Positions 49,655 to 60,609 are shown, numbered from the stretch's first letter. The stretch is 64,000 nucleotides of DNA from Streptomyces sp. GS7 (GCF_009834125.1 NZ_CP047146.1:558001-622000), one strand, 5' to 3'. Numbers and translations: made by a program. Notes: a model not told the origin generated them from the letters alone.

Positions 49655-50308
49655 ATGAGCACCATTGACATCCTTTCGCCGGCAGGCGACAAGGCCGGGA
49701 CCGTCGAGCTCCCCACGGAGATCTTCGACGCCAAGGTCAGCGTTCCGCTGATCCACCAGGTCGTCGTCGCGCAGCTGGCCGCGGCCCGTCAGGGCACGCA
49801 CAAGACCAAGACCCGCGGCGAGGTCCGCGGCGGTGGCAAGAAGCCGTACCGCCAGAAGGGCACCGGCCGCGCGCGCCAGGGTTCGACCCGCGCGCCGCAG
49901 TTCGCCGGCGGTGGCGTCGTCCACGGCCCGCAGCCGCGTGACTACTCGCAGCGGACCCCGAAGAAGATGAAGGCCGCCGCGCTGCGCGGTGCCCTCTCCG
50001 ACCGGGCCCGCCACAGCCGCATCCACGTCGTGTCCGGCGTGGTCGAGGGCGCGGTTTCCACCAAGGCCGCCAAGGGCCTGTTCGGCAAGATCAGCGAGCG
50101 CAAGAACCTGCTCCTGGTCGCCGAGCGCTCCGACGAGGCCGCGTGGCTGTCCGCCCGCAACCTGCCCCAGGTCCACATCCTGGAGCCGGGCCAGCTGAAC
50201 ACGTACGACGTGCTCGTCTCCGACGACGTGGTCTTCACCAAGGCCGCCTTCGAGTCCTTCGTGTCCGGCCCCAAGGCCAACGCTGAGACCGAAGGGAGCG
50301 ACGCCTGA
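49655..50308 (+). CDS. rplD: 50S ribosomal protein L4
   Basis: 217 residues. The extended loop with [22 protein letters not shown] lines the exit tunnel, where macrolides bind. In E. coli L4 also autoregulates its operon; that control is not established in actinobacteria. Its stop overlaps the rplW start (TGATG). Confidence 0.98.
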   Translation: MSTIDILSPAGDKAGTVELPTEIFDAKVSVPLIHQVVVAQLAAARQGTHKTKTRGEVRGGGKKPYRQKGTGRARQGSTRAPQFAGGGVVHGPQPRDYSQRTPKKMKAAALRGALSDRARHSRIHVVSGVVEGAVSTKAAKGLFGKISERKNLLLVAERSDEAAWLSARNLPQVHILEPGQLNTYDVLVSDDVVFTKAAFESFVSGPKANAETEGSDA

Positions 50309-50631
50309 TGACTGAGGCCGTCGTCACCAGCAAGACCTTCACGGACCCGCGCGACGTTCTCGTCAAGCCGGTGGTTTCCGAGAAGAGCTACGCGCTGCTG
50401 GACGAGAACAAGTACACGTTCATCGTCGCGCCCGGCGCGAACAAGACCCAGATCAAGCAGGCCGTCGAGGCGGTCTTCTCGGTCAAGGTCACCGGGGTCA
50501 ACACGATCAACCGGCAGGGTAAGCGCAAGCGCACCAAGACCGGTTTCGGCAAGCGCGCCAACACCAAGCGCGCCATCGTGACCCTCTCCGAGGGCGACCG
50601 AATCGACATCTTCGGCGGCCCGGTCTCCTAA
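50308..50631 (+). CDS. rplW: 50S ribosomal protein L23
   Basis: 107 residues; ATG overlaps the L4 stop. Shows the [16 protein letters not shown] start and the [13 protein letters not shown] loop. It sits at the tunnel exit and provides the docking site for trigger factor and signal recognition particle. Confidence 0.98.
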   Translation: MTEAVVTSKTFTDPRDVLVKPVVSEKSYALLDENKYTFIVAPGANKTQIKQAVEAVFSVKVTGVNTINRQGKRKRTKTGFGKRANTKRAIVTLSEGDRIDIFGGPVS

Positions 50632-50670
50632 CGGAGTCCGAGTCGTCCGGAATCGGACGAGGACTGAGAA

Positions 50671-51507
50671 ATGGGTATCCGCAAGTACAAGCCGACGACC
50701 CCGGGCCGTCGTGGCTCCAGCGTCGCCGACTTTGTCGAGATCACGCGGTCCACGCCGGAGAAGTCGCTGGTCCGCCCGCTGCACAGCAAGGGCGGCCGTA
50801 ACAACGCCGGTCGTGTGACCGTTCGCCACCAGGGCGGTGGCCACAAGCGCGCCTACCGCGTGATCGACTTCCGTCGTCACGACAAGGACGGCGTGCCGGC
50901 CAAGGTCGCGCACATCGAGTACGACCCCAACCGCACCGCGCGCATCGCGCTGCTGCACTACGCAGACGGCGAGAAGCGCTACATCATCGCCCCGCGTGGC
51001 CTGCAGCAGGGCGACCGGATTGAGAACGGCGCTGGCGCCGACATCAAGCCGGGCAACAACCTGCCGCTGCGCAACATCCCGGTCGGTACGACCATCCACG
51101 CCATCGAGCTGCGGCCCGGCGGCGGCGCGAAGTTCGCCCGTTCCGCGGGTGCCTCCGTGCAGCTGCTGGCGCGGGAGGGCTCCATGGCCCACCTGCGTAT
51201 GCCGTCCGGCGAGATCCGCCTGGTCGACGTGCGCTGCCGCGCCACCGTCGGCGAGGTCGGCAACGCCGAGCAGTCGAACATCAACTGGGGCAAGGCCGGC
51301 CGCATGCGCTGGAAGGGCGTCCGCCCGACCGTGCGTGGTGTCGTGATGAACCCGGTTGACCACCCGCACGGTGGTGGTGAGGGCAAGACCTCCGGTGGTC
51401 GCCACCCGGTCTCGCCCTGGGGCAAGAAGGAGGGTCGTACTCGCTCGCCGAAGAAGGCCAGCAACAAGTACATCGTCCGCCGCCGCAAGACGAACAAGAA
51501 GCGCTAG
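50671..51507 (+). CDS. rplB: 50S ribosomal protein L2
   Basis: 278 residues, full length, starting [14 protein letters not shown]. The C-terminal segment [15 protein letters not shown] followed by HPVSPWG contains the conserved His near the peptidyl-transferase centre. Required for subunit association. Confidence 0.98.
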   Translation: MGIRKYKPTTPGRRGSSVADFVEITRSTPEKSLVRPLHSKGGRNNAGRVTVRHQGGGHKRAYRVIDFRRHDKDGVPAKVAHIEYDPNRTARIALLHYADGEKRYIIAPRGLQQGDRIENGAGADIKPGNNLPLRNIPVGTTIHAIELRPGGGAKFARSAGASVQLLAREGSMAHLRMPSGEIRLVDVRCRATVGEVGNAEQSNINWGKAGRMRWKGVRPTVRGVVMNPVDHPHGGGEGKTSGGRHPVSPWGKKEGRTRSPKKASNKYIVRRRKTNKKR

Positions 51508-51519
51508 GAGCGGGTTTAG

Positions 51520-51801
51520 ATGCCGCGTAGTCTCAAGAAGGGGCCCTTCGTCGACGACCACCTCGCCAAGAAGGTGGACGTACAGAACGATGCAGGCACC
51601 AAGAACGTCATCAAGACCTGGTCCCGCCGCTCCATGATCGTCCCGGCCATGCTCGGCCACACGATCGCGGTGCATGACGGCCGCAAGCACGTCCCGGTGT
51701 TCGTCACCGAGTCGATGGTCGGCCACAAGCTCGGCGAGTTTGCGCCGACCCGCACCTTCCGCGGCCACGAGAAGGACGACCGCAAGTCGCGTCGTCGCTG
51801 A
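51520..51801 (+). CDS. rpsS: 30S ribosomal protein S19
   Basis: 93 residues beginning [15 protein letters not shown], an unmistakable S19 start. It forms a complex with S13 in the head and contacts A-site tRNA. 12 bp after rplB. Confidence 0.98.
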   Translation: MPRSLKKGPFVDDHLAKKVDVQNDAGTKNVIKTWSRRSMIVPAMLGHTIAVHDGRKHVPVFVTESMVGHKLGEFAPTRTFRGHEKDDRKSRRR

Positions 51802-51845
51802 TCGACCGGAGTGCGAAGACTATGACTGACACCGAAGGGACAACC

Positions 51846-52193
51846 ATGGAAGCCAGGGCCCAGGCGCGGTACATCCGCGTCACGCCCATGAAGGCCCGCC
51901 GCGTGGTGGACCTTATCCGTGGCATGGATGCCACGGAGGCTCAGGCGGTCCTGCGTTTCGCCCCGCAGGCCGCGAGCGTGCCCGTCGGCAAGGTGCTGGA
52001 CAGCGCCATTGCCAACGCCGCGCACAACTACGACCACACGGACGCCTCCACGCTCGTCATCAGCGAGGCGTACGTCGACGAGGGCCCGACCCTGAAGCGG
52101 TTCCGTCCGCGTGCCCAGGGCCGTGCCTACCGGATCCGCAAGCGGACCAGCCACATCACCGTGGTCGTCAGCAGCAAGGAAGGAACCCGGTAA
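51846..52193 (+). CDS. rplV: 50S ribosomal protein L22
   Basis: 115 residues from ATG 51846 (GAAGGGA upstream, family start [14 protein letters not shown]). An in-frame ATG at 51822 would add eight residues. The [19 protein letters not shown] hairpin reaches into the exit tunnel, where changes are known to affect macrolide sensitivity; I see no obvious insertion or deletion in it. Stop overlaps rpsC start. Confidence 0.96.
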   Translation: MEARAQARYIRVTPMKARRVVDLIRGMDATEAQAVLRFAPQAASVPVGKVLDSAIANAAHNYDHTDASTLVISEAYVDEGPTLKRFRPRAQGRAYRIRKRTSHITVVVSSKEGTR

Positions 52194-53014
52194 TGGGCCA
52201 GAAGGTAAACCCGCACGGGTTCCGGCTCGGCGTCACGACGGACTTCAAGTCCCGCTGGTACGCCGACAAGCTGTACAAGGACTACGTCAAGGAAGACGTC
52301 GCCATTCGTCGCATGATGACGAAGGGCATGGAGCGCGCCGGTATCTCCAAGGTGGAGATCGAGCGCACCCGTGAGCGCGTCCGCGTTGACATCCACACCG
52401 CTCGTCCGGGCATCGTCATCGGCCGCCGTGGCGCCGAGGCCGACCGCATCCGCGGTGAGCTGGAGAAGCTGACCGGCAAGCAGGTCCAGCTGAACATCCT
52501 CGAGGTCAAGAACCCCGAGACCGATGCTCAGCTCGTGGCCCAGGCCGTCGCCGAGCAGCTGTCGTCCCGCGTCTCCTTCCGTCGCGCCATGCGCAAGAGC
52601 ATGCAGTCGACGATGAAGGCCGGCGCCAAGGGCATCAAGATCCAGTGCGGTGGCCGTCTCGGCGGCGCCGAGATGTCCCGCTCGGAGTTCTACCGCGAGG
52701 GCCGTGTGCCCCTGCACACCCTCCGCGCGAACGTCGACTACGGCTTCTTCGAGGCCAAGACCACCTTCGGCCGTATCGGCGTGAAGGTCTGGATCTACAA
52801 GGGCGACGTCAAGAACATCGCCGAGGTGCGCGCCGAGAACGCCGCCGCCCGTGCGGGCAACCGCCCGGCTCGCGGTGGCAACGAGCGTCCGCGTCGCGGT
52901 GGCGAGCGTGGCGGTCGCGGCCGCAAGCCGCAGCAGCAGAGCGCCGCTGCCGAGGCCCCCAAGGCCGAGGCCGCTGCCGCTGCTCCGGCGGAGAACCCTG
53001 GAACGGAGGGCTGA
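52193..53014 (+). CDS. rpsC: 30S ribosomal protein S3
   Basis: 273 residues beginning [15 protein letters not shown] domain with [10 protein letters not shown] near residue 85. The C-terminal ~60 residues are Arg/Gly/Ala-rich, an extension typical of high-GC actinobacteria. It helps form the mRNA entry channel. Confidence 0.98.
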   Translation: MGQKVNPHGFRLGVTTDFKSRWYADKLYKDYVKEDVAIRRMMTKGMERAGISKVEIERTRERVRVDIHTARPGIVIGRRGAEADRIRGELEKLTGKQVQLNILEVKNPETDAQLVAQAVAEQLSSRVSFRRAMRKSMQSTMKAGAKGIKIQCGGRLGGAEMSRSEFYREGRVPLHTLRANVDYGFFEAKTTFGRIGVKVWIYKGDVKNIAEVRAENAAARAGNRPARGGNERPRRGGERGGRGRKPQQQSAAAEAPKAEAAAAAPAENPGTEG

Positions 53015-53019
53015 CCGAC

Positions 53020-53439
53020 ATGCTGATCCCTCGCAGGGTCAAGCACCGCAAGCAGCACCACCCGAAGCGGAACGGTATGGCCAAGGGCGGTACCGAGCTG
53101 GCCTTCGGTGAGTACGGCATTCAGGCCGTGACCCCGGCCTACGTGACGAACCGGCAGATCGAGTCCGCTCGTATCGCCATGACCCGTCACATCAAGCGTG
53201 GCGGCAAGGTGTGGATCAACATCTACCCCGACCGTCCGCTGACGAAGAAGCCGGCCGAGACCCGCATGGGTTCCGGTAAGGGTTCTCCGGAGTGGTGGGT
53301 CGCGAACGTCAAGCCTGGTCGGGTGATGTTCGAGCTGTCCTTCCCGAACGAAAAGGTTGCCAAGGAGGCGCTGACCCGCGCCGCCCACAAGCTTCCGATG
53401 AAGTGCCGCATCGTTCGGCGCGAGGCAGGTGAATCGTGA
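53020..53439 (+). CDS. rplP: 50S ribosomal protein L16
   Basis: 139 residues; ATG 53020 gives the family start [14 protein letters not shown], after GGAGGG. The [10 protein letters not shown] motif near the middle is diagnostic. It sits near the A-site tRNA elbow. Stop overlaps the L29 start. Confidence 0.98.
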   Translation: MLIPRRVKHRKQHHPKRNGMAKGGTELAFGEYGIQAVTPAYVTNRQIESARIAMTRHIKRGGKVWINIYPDRPLTKKPAETRMGSGKGSPEWWVANVKPGRVMFELSFPNEKVAKEALTRAAHKLPMKCRIVRREAGES

Positions 53440-53663
53440 TGTCGGCCGTTACCAAGGCGTCCGAGCTGCGCGAGCTGAACAACGAGGAGCTCGTTGCCAA
53501 GCTGCGTGAGGCCAAGGAGGAGCTGTTCAACCTCCGCTTCCAGGCGGCGACCGGACAGCTCGAAAACCACGGCCGGCTGAAGGCCGTCCGGAAGGACATC
53601 GCCCGGATCTACACCCTGATGCGGGAGCGCGAGCTCGGCATCGAGACGGTGGAGAGCGCCTGA
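53439..53663 (+). CDS. rpmC: 50S ribosomal protein L29
   Basis: 74 residues; ATG 53439 overlaps the L16 stop (TGATG); a GTG one codon earlier is less likely. Two-helix protein with the LFNLRFQ motif, at the tunnel exit beside L23. The sequence is close to Streptomyces L29, one of the reasons for the host assignment. Overlaps rpsQ by one base. Confidence 0.97.
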   Translation: MSAVTKASELRELNNEELVAKLREAKEELFNLRFQAATGQLENHGRLKAVRKDIARIYTLMRERELGIETVESA

Positions 53664-53944
53664 TGAGCGAGAAGAATGTGACTGAGACGAACGAGCGCGG
53701 TTTCCGCAAGACCCGTGAGGGTCTGGTCGTCAGCGACAAGATGGACAAGACCGTCGTCGTCGCCGTCGAGGACCGCGTCAAGCACGCGCTGTACGGCAAG
53801 GTCATCCGCCGTACCAACAAGCTCAAGGCGCACGACGAGCAGAACGCTGCCGGTGTCGGCGACCGCGTCCTCCTGATGGAGACCCGGCCGCTGTCCGCCA
53901 CCAAGCGCTGGCGCATCGTCGAGATCCTCGAGAAGGCCAAGTAA
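53663..53944 (+). CDS. rpsQ: 30S ribosomal protein S17
   Basis: 93 residues with an OB fold ([29 protein letters not shown]). An early 16S rRNA-binding protein and the last gene of the S10 transcription unit; a 140-bp gap with a palindrome follows. Confidence 0.98.
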   Translation: MSEKNVTETNERGFRKTREGLVVSDKMDKTVVVAVEDRVKHALYGKVIRRTNKLKAHDEQNAAGVGDRVLLMETRPLSATKRWRIVEILEKAK

Positions 53945-53979
53945 TTCCCTCACGGGGATTTCGACAGGCAAGCAATCCC

Positions 53980-54000
53980 TCCTAGGGGGACCCCCTAGGA
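53980..54000. promoter_or_regulatory. Perfect palindrome in the S10/spc operon gap
   Basis: TCCTAGGGGG and CCCCCTAGGA flank a single A. A one-base loop cannot fold tightly as RNA, so it would form a shorter hairpin or act as a DNA site. Together with a second, GTCCC-TAA-GGGAC-type hairpin (~54031-54044), it separates rpsQ from rplN, the classic operon boundary. No clear -35/-10 pair could be assigned. Confidence 0.5.
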
Positions 54001-54084
54001 ACAGTTCCGCCAGGCTCGGCAGGGGCTGACGTCCCGTAAGGGACGGGCCCCTGCCGGGAACCGGCAGACATTCAGGAGATAGAC

Positions 54085-54453
54085 GTGATCCAGCAGGAGT
54101 CGCGACTGCGTGTCGCCGACAACACTGGTGCGAAGGAGATCCTTTGCATCCGTGTTCTCGGTGGTTCCGGTCGCCGCTACGCGGGCATCGGTGACGTCAT
54201 CGTCGCCACCGTCAAGGACGCGATCCCCGGTGGCAACGTGAAGAAGGGTGACGTCGTCAAGGCCGTCATCGTTCGCACCGTCAAGGAGCGCCGCCGTCCG
54301 GACGGCTCGTACATCCGCTTCGACGAGAACGCGGCCGTCATCCTCAAGAACGATGGCGACCCCCGCGGCACCCGTATCTTCGGCCCCGTGGGCCGTGAGC
54401 TGCGCGAGAAGAAGTTCATGAAGATCATCTCGCTCGCGCCGGAGGTGCTGTAA
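54085..54453 (+). CDS. rplN: 50S ribosomal protein L14
   Basis: 122 residues; GTG 54085 after CAGGAG, family start [16 protein letters not shown]. Subunit-interface protein, and first gene of the spc operon. Confidence 0.98.
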   Translation: MIQQESRLRVADNTGAKEILCIRVLGGSGRRYAGIGDVIVATVKDAIPGGNVKKGDVVKAVIVRTVKERRRPDGSYIRFDENAAVILKNDGDPRGTRIFGPVGRELREKKFMKIISLAPEVL

Positions 54454-54456
54454 CCG

Positions 54457-54780
54457 ATGAAGATCAAGAAGGGCGACCTGGTCCAGGTCATCACCGGTAA
54501 GGACAAGGGCAAGCAGGGCAAGGTCATCGCGGCCTACCCCCGCGAGGACCGTGTCCTGGTCGAGGGTGTCAACCGGGTCAAGAAGCACACCAAGGCCGGA
54601 CAGACCGCTCGTGGTTCGCAGACCGGCGGCATCGTGACGACCGAGGCTCCGGTCCACGTCAGCAACGTGCAGCTGGTCGTGGAGCAGGACGGCAAGAAGG
54701 TCGTCACCCGCGTCGGGTACCGCTTCGACGACGAGGGCAACAAGATCCGCGTTGCCAAGCGGACCGGTGAGGACATCTGA
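54457..54780 (+). CDS. rplX: 50S ribosomal protein L24
   Basis: 107 residues with the KOW motif near the start ([19 protein letters not shown]). An assembly initiator that binds the 5' region of 23S rRNA. Its stop overlaps the L5 start (TGATG). Confidence 0.98.
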   Translation: MKIKKGDLVQVITGKDKGKQGKVIAAYPREDRVLVEGVNRVKKHTKAGQTARGSQTGGIVTTEAPVHVSNVQLVVEQDGKKVVTRVGYRFDDEGNKIRVAKRTGEDI

Positions 54781-55340
54781 TGACTGCCACCACCAACGCG
54801 CCGCGTCTCAAGACGCGCTACCGCGAAGAGATCGCCGGGAAGCTGAAGGACGAGTTCTCCTACGAGAACGTCATGCAGATCCCCGGCCTGACCAAGATCG
54901 TGGTCAACATGGGTGTGGGCGACGCCGCCCGCGACTCCAAGCTGATCGAGGGCGCCATCCGCGACCTCACCACGATCACCGGCCAGAAGCCGGCCGTCAC
55001 CAAGGCCCGTAAGTCCATCGCGCAGTTCAAGCTGCGTGAGGGCCAGCCGATCGGTGCCCACGTCACCCTCCGCGGTGACCGCATGTGGGAGTTCCTGGAC
55101 CGCCTGCTGTCGCTCGCGCTGCCGCGTATCCGCGACTTCCGTGGTCTGTCCCCGAAGCAGTTCGACGGTCGGGGCAACTACACCTTCGGTCTCACGGAGC
55201 AGGTCATGTTCCACGAGATCGACCAGGACAAGATCGACCGCACCCGGGGTATGGACATCACCGTGGTCACCACGGCGACCAACGACGACGAGGGCCGCGC
55301 CCTGCTTCGTCACCTCGGCTTCCCGTTCAAGGAGGCGTGA
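54780..55340 (+). CDS. rplE: 50S ribosomal protein L5
   Basis: 186 residues; ATG overlaps the L24 stop. Motifs [26 protein letters not shown] and FPEIDQDK-like FHEIDQDK are present. It binds 5S rRNA and contacts P-site tRNA. Confidence 0.98.
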   Translation: MTATTNAPRLKTRYREEIAGKLKDEFSYENVMQIPGLTKIVVNMGVGDAARDSKLIEGAIRDLTTITGQKPAVTKARKSIAQFKLREGQPIGAHVTLRGDRMWEFLDRLLSLALPRIRDFRGLSPKQFDGRGNYTFGLTEQVMFHEIDQDKIDRTRGMDITVVTTATNDDEGRALLRHLGFPFKEA

Positions 55341-55345
55341 GCGAG

Positions 55346-55531
55346 ATGGCGAAGAAGGCTCTGATTGCCAAGGCTGCTCGCAAGCCGAAGTTCGGTGTGC
55401 GCGCGTACACCCGCTGCCAGCGCTGCGGCCGTCCGCACTCCGTCTACCGCAAGTTCGGCCTGTGCCGCGTGTGCCTTCGTGAGATGGCTCACCGTGGCGA
55501 GCTGCCGGGCGTGACCAAGAGCTCCTGGTAA
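55346..55531 (+). CDS. rpsN: 30S ribosomal protein S14, zinc-binding type
   Basis: 61 residues; ATG 55346 with AAGGAGG overlapping the L5 stop. The short zinc form, with Cys24, Cys27, Cys40 and Cys43 in CxxC pairs. Actinobacteria often keep a zinc-free paralogue elsewhere for zinc starvation; it is not in this window. Confidence 0.97.
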   Translation: MAKKALIAKAARKPKFGVRAYTRCQRCGRPHSVYRKFGLCRVCLREMAHRGELPGVTKSSW

Positions 55532-55770
55532 TTCCCTAGTTGGGAATCACCGGACGCTCTCGGTAAGCATTCGGTCGGCGGGCGTCCCAGACCTTTTCCC
55601 GTAAGCTGGAAGGGTTTGGGCGCCCCGCCGCCCGAGACCGACCGCGGGCCCCGCCCGCATAACGTCGCTTACTACGCCGTAGGTCCCCGTGCCGCACCCG
55701 TCCCGACCGAGATCGGGGAGAGGGATGGCGCATATAGGAAACCCCGGCGAGAGAGGCCGAAGGCCAATTC
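55532..55770. other. 239-bp gap inside the spc operon
   Basis: No gene. It begins with a small TTCCC/GGGAA hairpin at the rpsN stop and has GC-rich inverted repeats further on (CCCGACCGAGATCGGGG, around 55701). It could carry an internal promoter or an mRNA processing site; I could not pick a convincing -35/-10 pair. Confidence 0.4.
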
Positions 55771-56169
55771 ATGACCATGACTGACCCCATCGCAGACATG
55801 CTGACCCGTCTGCGGAACGCGAACTCGGCTTACCACGACACCGTCGAGATGCCGCACAGCAAGATCAAGTCGCACATCGCGGAGATCCTCCAGCAGGAGG
55901 GTTACATCACCGGCTGGAAGACCGAGGACGCCGAGGTCGGCAAGAACCTCGTCCTCGAGCTGAAGTTCGGCCCGAACCGCGAGCGCTCGATCGCCGGCAT
56001 CAAGCGGATCTCGAAGCCGGGTCTGCGGGTCTACGCCAAGTCCACCAACCTGCCGAAGGTCCTCGGCGGCCTGGGCGTGGCCATCATCTCCACGTCCCAC
56101 GGTCTCCTGACCGGCCAGCAGGCGCAGAAGAAGGGCGTGGGTGGGGAAGTCCTCGCCTACGTCTGGTAA
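55771..56169 (+). CDS. rpsH: 30S ribosomal protein S8
   Basis: 132 residues starting [17 protein letters not shown] and ending with the [12 protein letters not shown] and GGEVLAYVW motifs. A primary 16S rRNA-binding protein and, in E. coli, the spc operon repressor. Confidence 0.98.
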   Translation: MTMTDPIADMLTRLRNANSAYHDTVEMPHSKIKSHIAEILQQEGYITGWKTEDAEVGKNLVLELKFGPNRERSIAGIKRISKPGLRVYAKSTNLPKVLGGLGVAIISTSHGLLTGQQAQKKGVGGEVLAYVW

Positions 56170-56190
56170 CAGGGAACGGAGGAATAGCTA

Positions 56191-56730
56191 ATGTCGCGTA
56201 TTGGCAAGCTGCCCATCCAGGTTCCCGCTGGTGTGGACGTCACCATCGAGGGCCGCACGGTCGCGGTGAAGGGTCCCAAGGGCTCCCTTTCGCACACCGT
56301 CGCGGCGCCCATCGAGGTCGCCAAGGGTGAGGACGGCGTCATCTCCGTCACCCGCCCGAACGACGAGCGGCAGAACAAGGCCCTGCACGGCCTGTCCCGC
56401 ACGCTGGTGGCGAACATGATCACCGGCGTGACCCAGGGCTACAGCAAGGCGCTTGAGATCAGCGGTGTCGGCTACCGCGTCCAGGCGAAGGGCTCCAACC
56501 TGGAGTTCTCGCTGGGCTACAGCCACCCCATCGTCGTCGAGGCGCCCGAGGGCATCTCCTTCAAGGTCGAGTCCCCGACCAAGCTCAGCGTCGAGGGCAT
56601 CGACAAGCAGAAGGTCGGCGAGGTGGCGGCGAACATCCGCAAGCTGCGCAAGCCTGACCCGTACAAGGCCAAGGGCGTCAAGTACGCCGGCGAGGTCATC
56701 CGCCGCAAGGTCGGAAAGGCTGGTAAGTAA
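56191..56730 (+). CDS. rplF: 50S ribosomal protein L6
   Basis: 179 residues beginning [15 protein letters not shown], with two related domains and the [11 protein letters not shown] signature near the C-terminus. Located near the factor-binding site. Confidence 0.98.
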   Translation: MSRIGKLPIQVPAGVDVTIEGRTVAVKGPKGSLSHTVAAPIEVAKGEDGVISVTRPNDERQNKALHGLSRTLVANMITGVTQGYSKALEISGVGYRVQAKGSNLEFSLGYSHPIVVEAPEGISFKVESPTKLSVEGIDKQKVGEVAANIRKLRKPDPYKAKGVKYAGEVIRRKVGKAGK

Positions 56731-56733
56731 GCC

Positions 56734-57117
56734 ATGGCATACGGTGTGAAGATCGCTAAGGGCAACGCCTACAAGCGCGCTGCCGCCAAGCGTCGCCACA
56801 TCCGCATCCGCAAGCGGATTTCGGGTACCCCGGAGCGTCCGCGTCTGGTCGTGACGCGGTCCAACCGCGGCATCTTCGCCCAGGTCATCGACGACATCGC
56901 GGGCCACACGCTGGCCTCGGCGTCGACCCTGGACGCGTCGATCCGTGGTGGCGAGGGCGACAAGAGCGCCCAGGCCCAGAAGGTTGGCGCCCTGGTCGCC
57001 GAGCGTGCCAAGGCCGCCGGTGTCGAGGCCGTCGTGTTCGACCGTGGTGGCAAGCAGTACGCCGGGCGGATTGCCGCTCTGGCCGACGCCGCCCGCGAAG
57101 CCGGGCTGAAGTTCTAA
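56734..57117 (+). CDS. rplR: 50S ribosomal protein L18
   Basis: 127 residues: basic N-terminus ([16 protein letters not shown]), [11 protein letters not shown], and VVFDRGG near the end. It binds 5S rRNA together with L5. 3 bp after rplF. Confidence 0.98.
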   Translation: MAYGVKIAKGNAYKRAAAKRRHIRIRKRISGTPERPRLVVTRSNRGIFAQVIDDIAGHTLASASTLDASIRGGEGDKSAQAQKVGALVAERAKAAGVEAVVFDRGGKQYAGRIAALADAAREAGLKF

Positions 57118-57163
57118 GCCCCGGTTCCGGAGCTAGCGGACGCAATAGAGAGAGGTAAATCCA

Positions 57164-57766
57164 ATGGCTGGACCCCAGCGCCGCGGAAGCGGTGCCGGTG
57201 GCGGCGAGCGGCGGGACCGGAAGGGTCGCGACGGTGGCGCTGCCGCCGAGAAGACCGCGTACGTTGAGCGCGTTGTCGCGATCAACCGCGTCGCCAAGGT
57301 TGTCAAGGGTGGTCGTCGCTTCAGCTTCACCGCGCTGGTCGTGGTGGGCGACGGTGACGGCACCGTAGGTGTCGGTTACGGCAAGGCCAAGGAAGTTCCG
57401 GCTGCCATCGCCAAGGGCGTGGAAGAGGCCAAGAAGAACTTCTTCAAGGTCCCCCGTATCCAGGGCACCATCCCGCACCCGATCCAGGGCGAGAAGGCTG
57501 CGGGCGTCGTCCTGCTCAAGCCGGCTTCCCCCGGTACCGGTGTGATCGCCGGTGGCCCGGTGCGCGCCGTCCTGGAGTGCGCGGGCATCCACGACGTGCT
57601 GAGCAAGTCGCTCGGTTCGTCGAACCCGATCAACATCGTGCACGCCACGGTGGAGGCGCTCCAGGGCCTGCAGCGGCCCGAGGAGATCGCCGCCCGTCGT
57701 GGCCTGCCGCTGGAGGACGTTGCTCCCGCCGCTCTGCTGCGGGCGCGTGCTGGGGTGACCGCGTAA
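57164..57766 (+). CDS. rpsE: 30S ribosomal protein S5
   Basis: 200 residues with a glycine/arginine-rich N-terminus, [20 protein letters not shown], and the S5 signature [12 protein letters not shown]. Important for decoding accuracy. The stop overlaps the rpmD start (TAATG). Confidence 0.98.
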   Translation: MAGPQRRGSGAGGGERRDRKGRDGGAAAEKTAYVERVVAINRVAKVVKGGRRFSFTALVVVGDGDGTVGVGYGKAKEVPAAIAKGVEEAKKNFFKVPRIQGTIPHPIQGEKAAGVVLLKPASPGTGVIAGGPVRAVLECAGIHDVLSKSLGSSNPINIVHATVEALQGLQRPEEIAARRGLPLEDVAPAALLRARAGVTA

Positions 57767-57948
57767 TGGCGCACCTCAAGATCACGCAGACCAAGTCCTA
57801 CATCGGTAGCAAGCAGAACCACCGTGAGACGCTGCGTTCGCTGGGCCTCAAGCGGCTCAACGACGTGGTGGTCAAGGAGGACCGTCCCGAGTTCCGCGGC
57901 ATGGTGCACACCGTCCGCCACCTCGTGACGGTTGAGGAGGTCGACTGA
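57766..57948 (+). CDS. rpmD: 50S ribosomal protein L30
   Basis: 60 residues; ATG overlaps the S5 stop. [10 protein letters not shown] and LGLKRLN are the family signature. Small two-layer large-subunit protein, 1 bp before rplO. Confidence 0.97.
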   Translation: MAHLKITQTKSYIGSKQNHRETLRSLGLKRLNDVVVKEDRPEFRGMVHTVRHLVTVEEVD

Positions 57949-57949
57949 C

Positions 57950-58405
57950 ATGGCGGAGACCAACCCGCTGAAGGTCCACAACCTCCGTCCTGCCCCGGGT
58001 GCCAAGACCGCCAAGACCCGTGTCGGTCGTGGTGAGGCGTCCAAGGGTAAGACCGCAGGTCGTGGTACCAAGGGCACCAAGGCCCGTTACCAGGTTCCGG
58101 AGCGCTTCGAGGGTGGGCAGATGCCCCTCCACATGCGCCTCCCGAAGCTGAAGGGCTTCAAGAACCCCGCCCACAAGCAGTTCCAGGTCGTGAACCTGGA
58201 CAAGCTGGCCGCGCTCTACCCGCAGGGTGGCGAGGTCACGGTGGCCGACCTGGTCGCCAAGGGCGCGGTGCGCAAGAACGAGCTCGTCAAGGTGCTCGGC
58301 ACCGGCGAGATCTCCGTGGCCGTGCAGGTGTCGGTTGACGCCGTCTCCGGCTCCGCCAAGGAGAAGATCGCCGCCGCCGGCGGCACCGTCACCGAACTCC
58401 TCTGA
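57950..58405 (+). CDS. rplO: 50S ribosomal protein L15
   Basis: 151 residues from ATG 57950 (GAGGAGG upstream). [22 protein letters not shown] and the Gly-rich KGTKARYQ segment identify it. A late assembly protein. Followed by a strong hairpin, so expression may drop before secY. Confidence 0.98.
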   Translation: MAETNPLKVHNLRPAPGAKTAKTRVGRGEASKGKTAGRGTKGTKARYQVPERFEGGQMPLHMRLPKLKGFKNPAHKQFQVVNLDKLAALYPQGGEVTVADLVAKGAVRKNELVKVLGTGEISVAVQVSVDAVSGSAKEKIAAAGGTVTELL

Positions 58406-58422
58406 GTTCGTTGGTTCAACTG

Positions 58423-58456
58423 ACCGGGGATGCCCATCTATTGGGGCATCCCCGGT
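58423..58456 (+). terminator. 13-bp-stem hairpin between rplO and secY
   Basis: ACCGGGGATGCCC (58423-58435) pairs fully with 58444-58456 around an 8-base loop, followed by TGGTCGTT. It may be a terminator or attenuator separating the ribosomal genes from secY-adk-map, which would then use a promoter in the 175 bp that follow. Confidence 0.75.
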
Positions 58457-58631
58457 TGGTCGTTCCACGGGGGTAAGGTCGCCGGTAAGGTGGCCTGCAC
58501 TGTTGTTTTGTCCGGGGTGCGTCCCCGGAGCCCGCTGCGCGGACGATGTCCGTGCGGCACAGCCGCTACGTATTCGTCGATCCTCAAGACCGTCACCTCC
58601 CGCCCACGAAGCGGGGGGCGCAGGAGGCACC

Positions 58632-59945
58632 GTGCTCACCGCGTTCGCCCGAGCGTTCAAGACGCCCGACCTGCGCAAGAAGCTGCTGTTCACATTGGGC
58701 ATCGTCGTGCTCTACCGCATCGGAGCGCACGTCCCCGTCCCTGGGGTGAACTACGCGAACGTCGCGACCTGCATGAAGCAGGCCGGCGCCAACAGCGGGT
58801 TGTTCGGCCTGGTGAACATGTTCAGCGGTGGAGCGCTGCTGCAGATCACGATCTTCGCGCTGGGGATCATGCCGTACATCACGGCGAGCATCATCCTCCA
58901 GCTGCTGACCGTCGTGATCCCAAGGCTGGAGGCCCTCAAGAAGGAGGGCCAGTCCGGGCAGGGGAAGATCACCCAGTACACCCGCTACCTGACCGTGGCA
59001 CTGGCCGTGCTGCAGGGCACCGGCCTGGTGGCCACCGCCCGCAGCGGCGCGCTCTTCCAGAGCTGCCCGGTGGCGAGCCAGATCGTGCCCAACGACTCGA
59101 TCTTCACCACCATCACGATGGTGATCACGATGACCGCCGGCACCTGCCTGATCATGTGGCTCGGTGAGCTGGTCACCGACCGCGGTATCGGCAACGGCAT
59201 GTCGATCCTGATGTTCATCTCGATCGCCGCCGGTTTCCCGAGCGCCCTGTGGCAGATCAAGCTCACCGGCAAGCTGGCCGACGGCTGGATCGAGTTCTTC
59301 GCGGTCATCGCGGTGGGCCTGGCGATGGTCGCCCTGGTGGTCTTCGTCGAGCAGGCGCAGCGGCGCATTCCGGTGCAGTACGCGAAGCGGATGATCGGGC
59401 GTCGGTCCTACGGCGGTACGTCCACTTACATCCCGCTCAAGGTCAATCAGGCAGGTGTGATTCCTGTCATCTTCGCGTCGTCGCTGCTCTACATCCCGGC
59501 GCTCATCGCACAGTTCAGCGGGTCGAAGGCGGCATGGGCGACCTGGATCGCCACCAACTTCACCAAGGGAAATCACCCGGTTTACATCGTCACGTACTTC
59601 TTGCTCATCGTGTTCTTCGCCTTCTTCTACGTGGCCATCAGCTTTAACCCCGAAGAAGTTGCCGACAACATGAAGAAGTATGGTGGCTTCATCCCGGGTA
59701 TCCGGGCTGGTCGCCCGACGGCCGAGTACCTCAGCTACGTGCTCAACCGGATCACGTGGCCGGGCTCGCTGTATCTGGGGCTGATCGCGCTCGTACCAAC
59801 AGTGGCGTTGGTGCTGTTCAACGCGAACCAGAACTTCCCGTTCGGCGGGACGAGCATCCTCATCATCGTGGGTGTGGGCCTGGAGACCGTGAAGCAGATC
59901 GAGAGCCAGCTTCAGCAGCGCAACTACGAAGGGTTCCTCCGCTGA
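58632..59945 (+). CDS. secY: Preprotein translocase subunit SecY
   Basis: 437 residues; GTG 58632 after CAGGAGG. Ten membrane segments are recognisable, with LFGLVNMFSGGALLQ, the cytoplasmic loop RRIPVQYAKRM and the C-terminal GGTSILIIVGVGLE. Forms the protein-conducting channel with SecE and SecG. Highly similar in style to Streptomyces SecY. The stop overlaps the adk start. Confidence 0.98.
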   Translation: MLTAFARAFKTPDLRKKLLFTLGIVVLYRIGAHVPVPGVNYANVATCMKQAGANSGLFGLVNMFSGGALLQITIFALGIMPYITASIILQLLTVVIPRLEALKKEGQSGQGKITQYTRYLTVALAVLQGTGLVATARSGALFQSCPVASQIVPNDSIFTTITMVITMTAGTCLIMWLGELVTDRGIGNGMSILMFISIAAGFPSALWQIKLTGKLADGWIEFFAVIAVGLAMVALVVFVEQAQRRIPVQYAKRMIGRRSYGGTSTYIPLKVNQAGVIPVIFASSLLYIPALIAQFSGSKAAWATWIATNFTKGNHPVYIVTYFLLIVFFAFFYVAISFNPEEVADNMKKYGGFIPGIRAGRPTAEYLSYVLNRITWPGSLYLGLIALVPTVALVLFNANQNFPFGGTSILIIVGVGLETVKQIESQLQQRNYEGFLR

Positions 59946-60598
59946 TGCGAATCGTCCTCGTCGGACCCCCGGGGGCCGGCAAGGGTACGCAGGCCGCGTA
60001 CCTTGCCAAGAACCTCGCGATCCCGCACATCTCCACGGGGGACCTGTTCCGCGCCAACATCAGCCAGGGCACGCCCCTGGGTGTCGAGGCGAAGTCCTAC
60101 ATGGACGCCGGCAATCTCGTGCCCGACTCGGTCACCATCGGGATGGCCGAGGATCGTATGGAACAGTCCGACGCGGCCGACGGCTTCCTGCTCGACGGCT
60201 TTCCGCGCAACCTCGGCCAGGCCGAGGCGCTGGACACGTACCTGAAGGCCAAGGGCCTTGAGCTGGACGCGGTCCTGGACCTCGAAGTCCCCGAGGACGA
60301 GGTCGTGAAGCGGATCGCCGGCCGGCGGATCTGCCGCAAGGACAGCAGCCACGTCTTCCACGCGGAGTACAACAAGCCGAAGGCCGACGGCGTCTGCGAC
60401 GTCTGCGGCGGCGAGCTGTACCAGCGCGACGACGACCGCGAGGAGACCGTCCGCAAGCGGCTGGAGGTCTACCACACGGAGACCGAGCCGATCATCGACT
60501 ACTACAAGGCCCAGGACCTGGTCGTCACGATCCCGGCCCTCGGCAAGGTCGCCGAGGTGACCCAGCGGGCGATGAGCGCCCTGGGAACCGGCGAGTAG
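59945..60598 (+). CDS. adk: Adenylate kinase
   Basis: 217 residues; ATG overlaps the secY stop (TGATG). P-loop GPPGAGKGT at residues 7-15, DGFPRN in the core, and a long LID with CRKDSSH and CDVCGGE, so a zinc-type LID with a modified first half. Interconverts AMP, ADP and ATP. Confidence 0.98.
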   Translation: MRIVLVGPPGAGKGTQAAYLAKNLAIPHISTGDLFRANISQGTPLGVEAKSYMDAGNLVPDSVTIGMAEDRMEQSDAADGFLLDGFPRNLGQAEALDTYLKAKGLELDAVLDLEVPEDEVVKRIAGRRICRKDSSHVFHAEYNKPKADGVCDVCGGELYQRDDDREETVRKRLEVYHTETEPIIDYYKAQDLVVTIPALGKVAEVTQRAMSALGTGE

Positions 60599-60609
60599 CA
60601 GACAGCTCC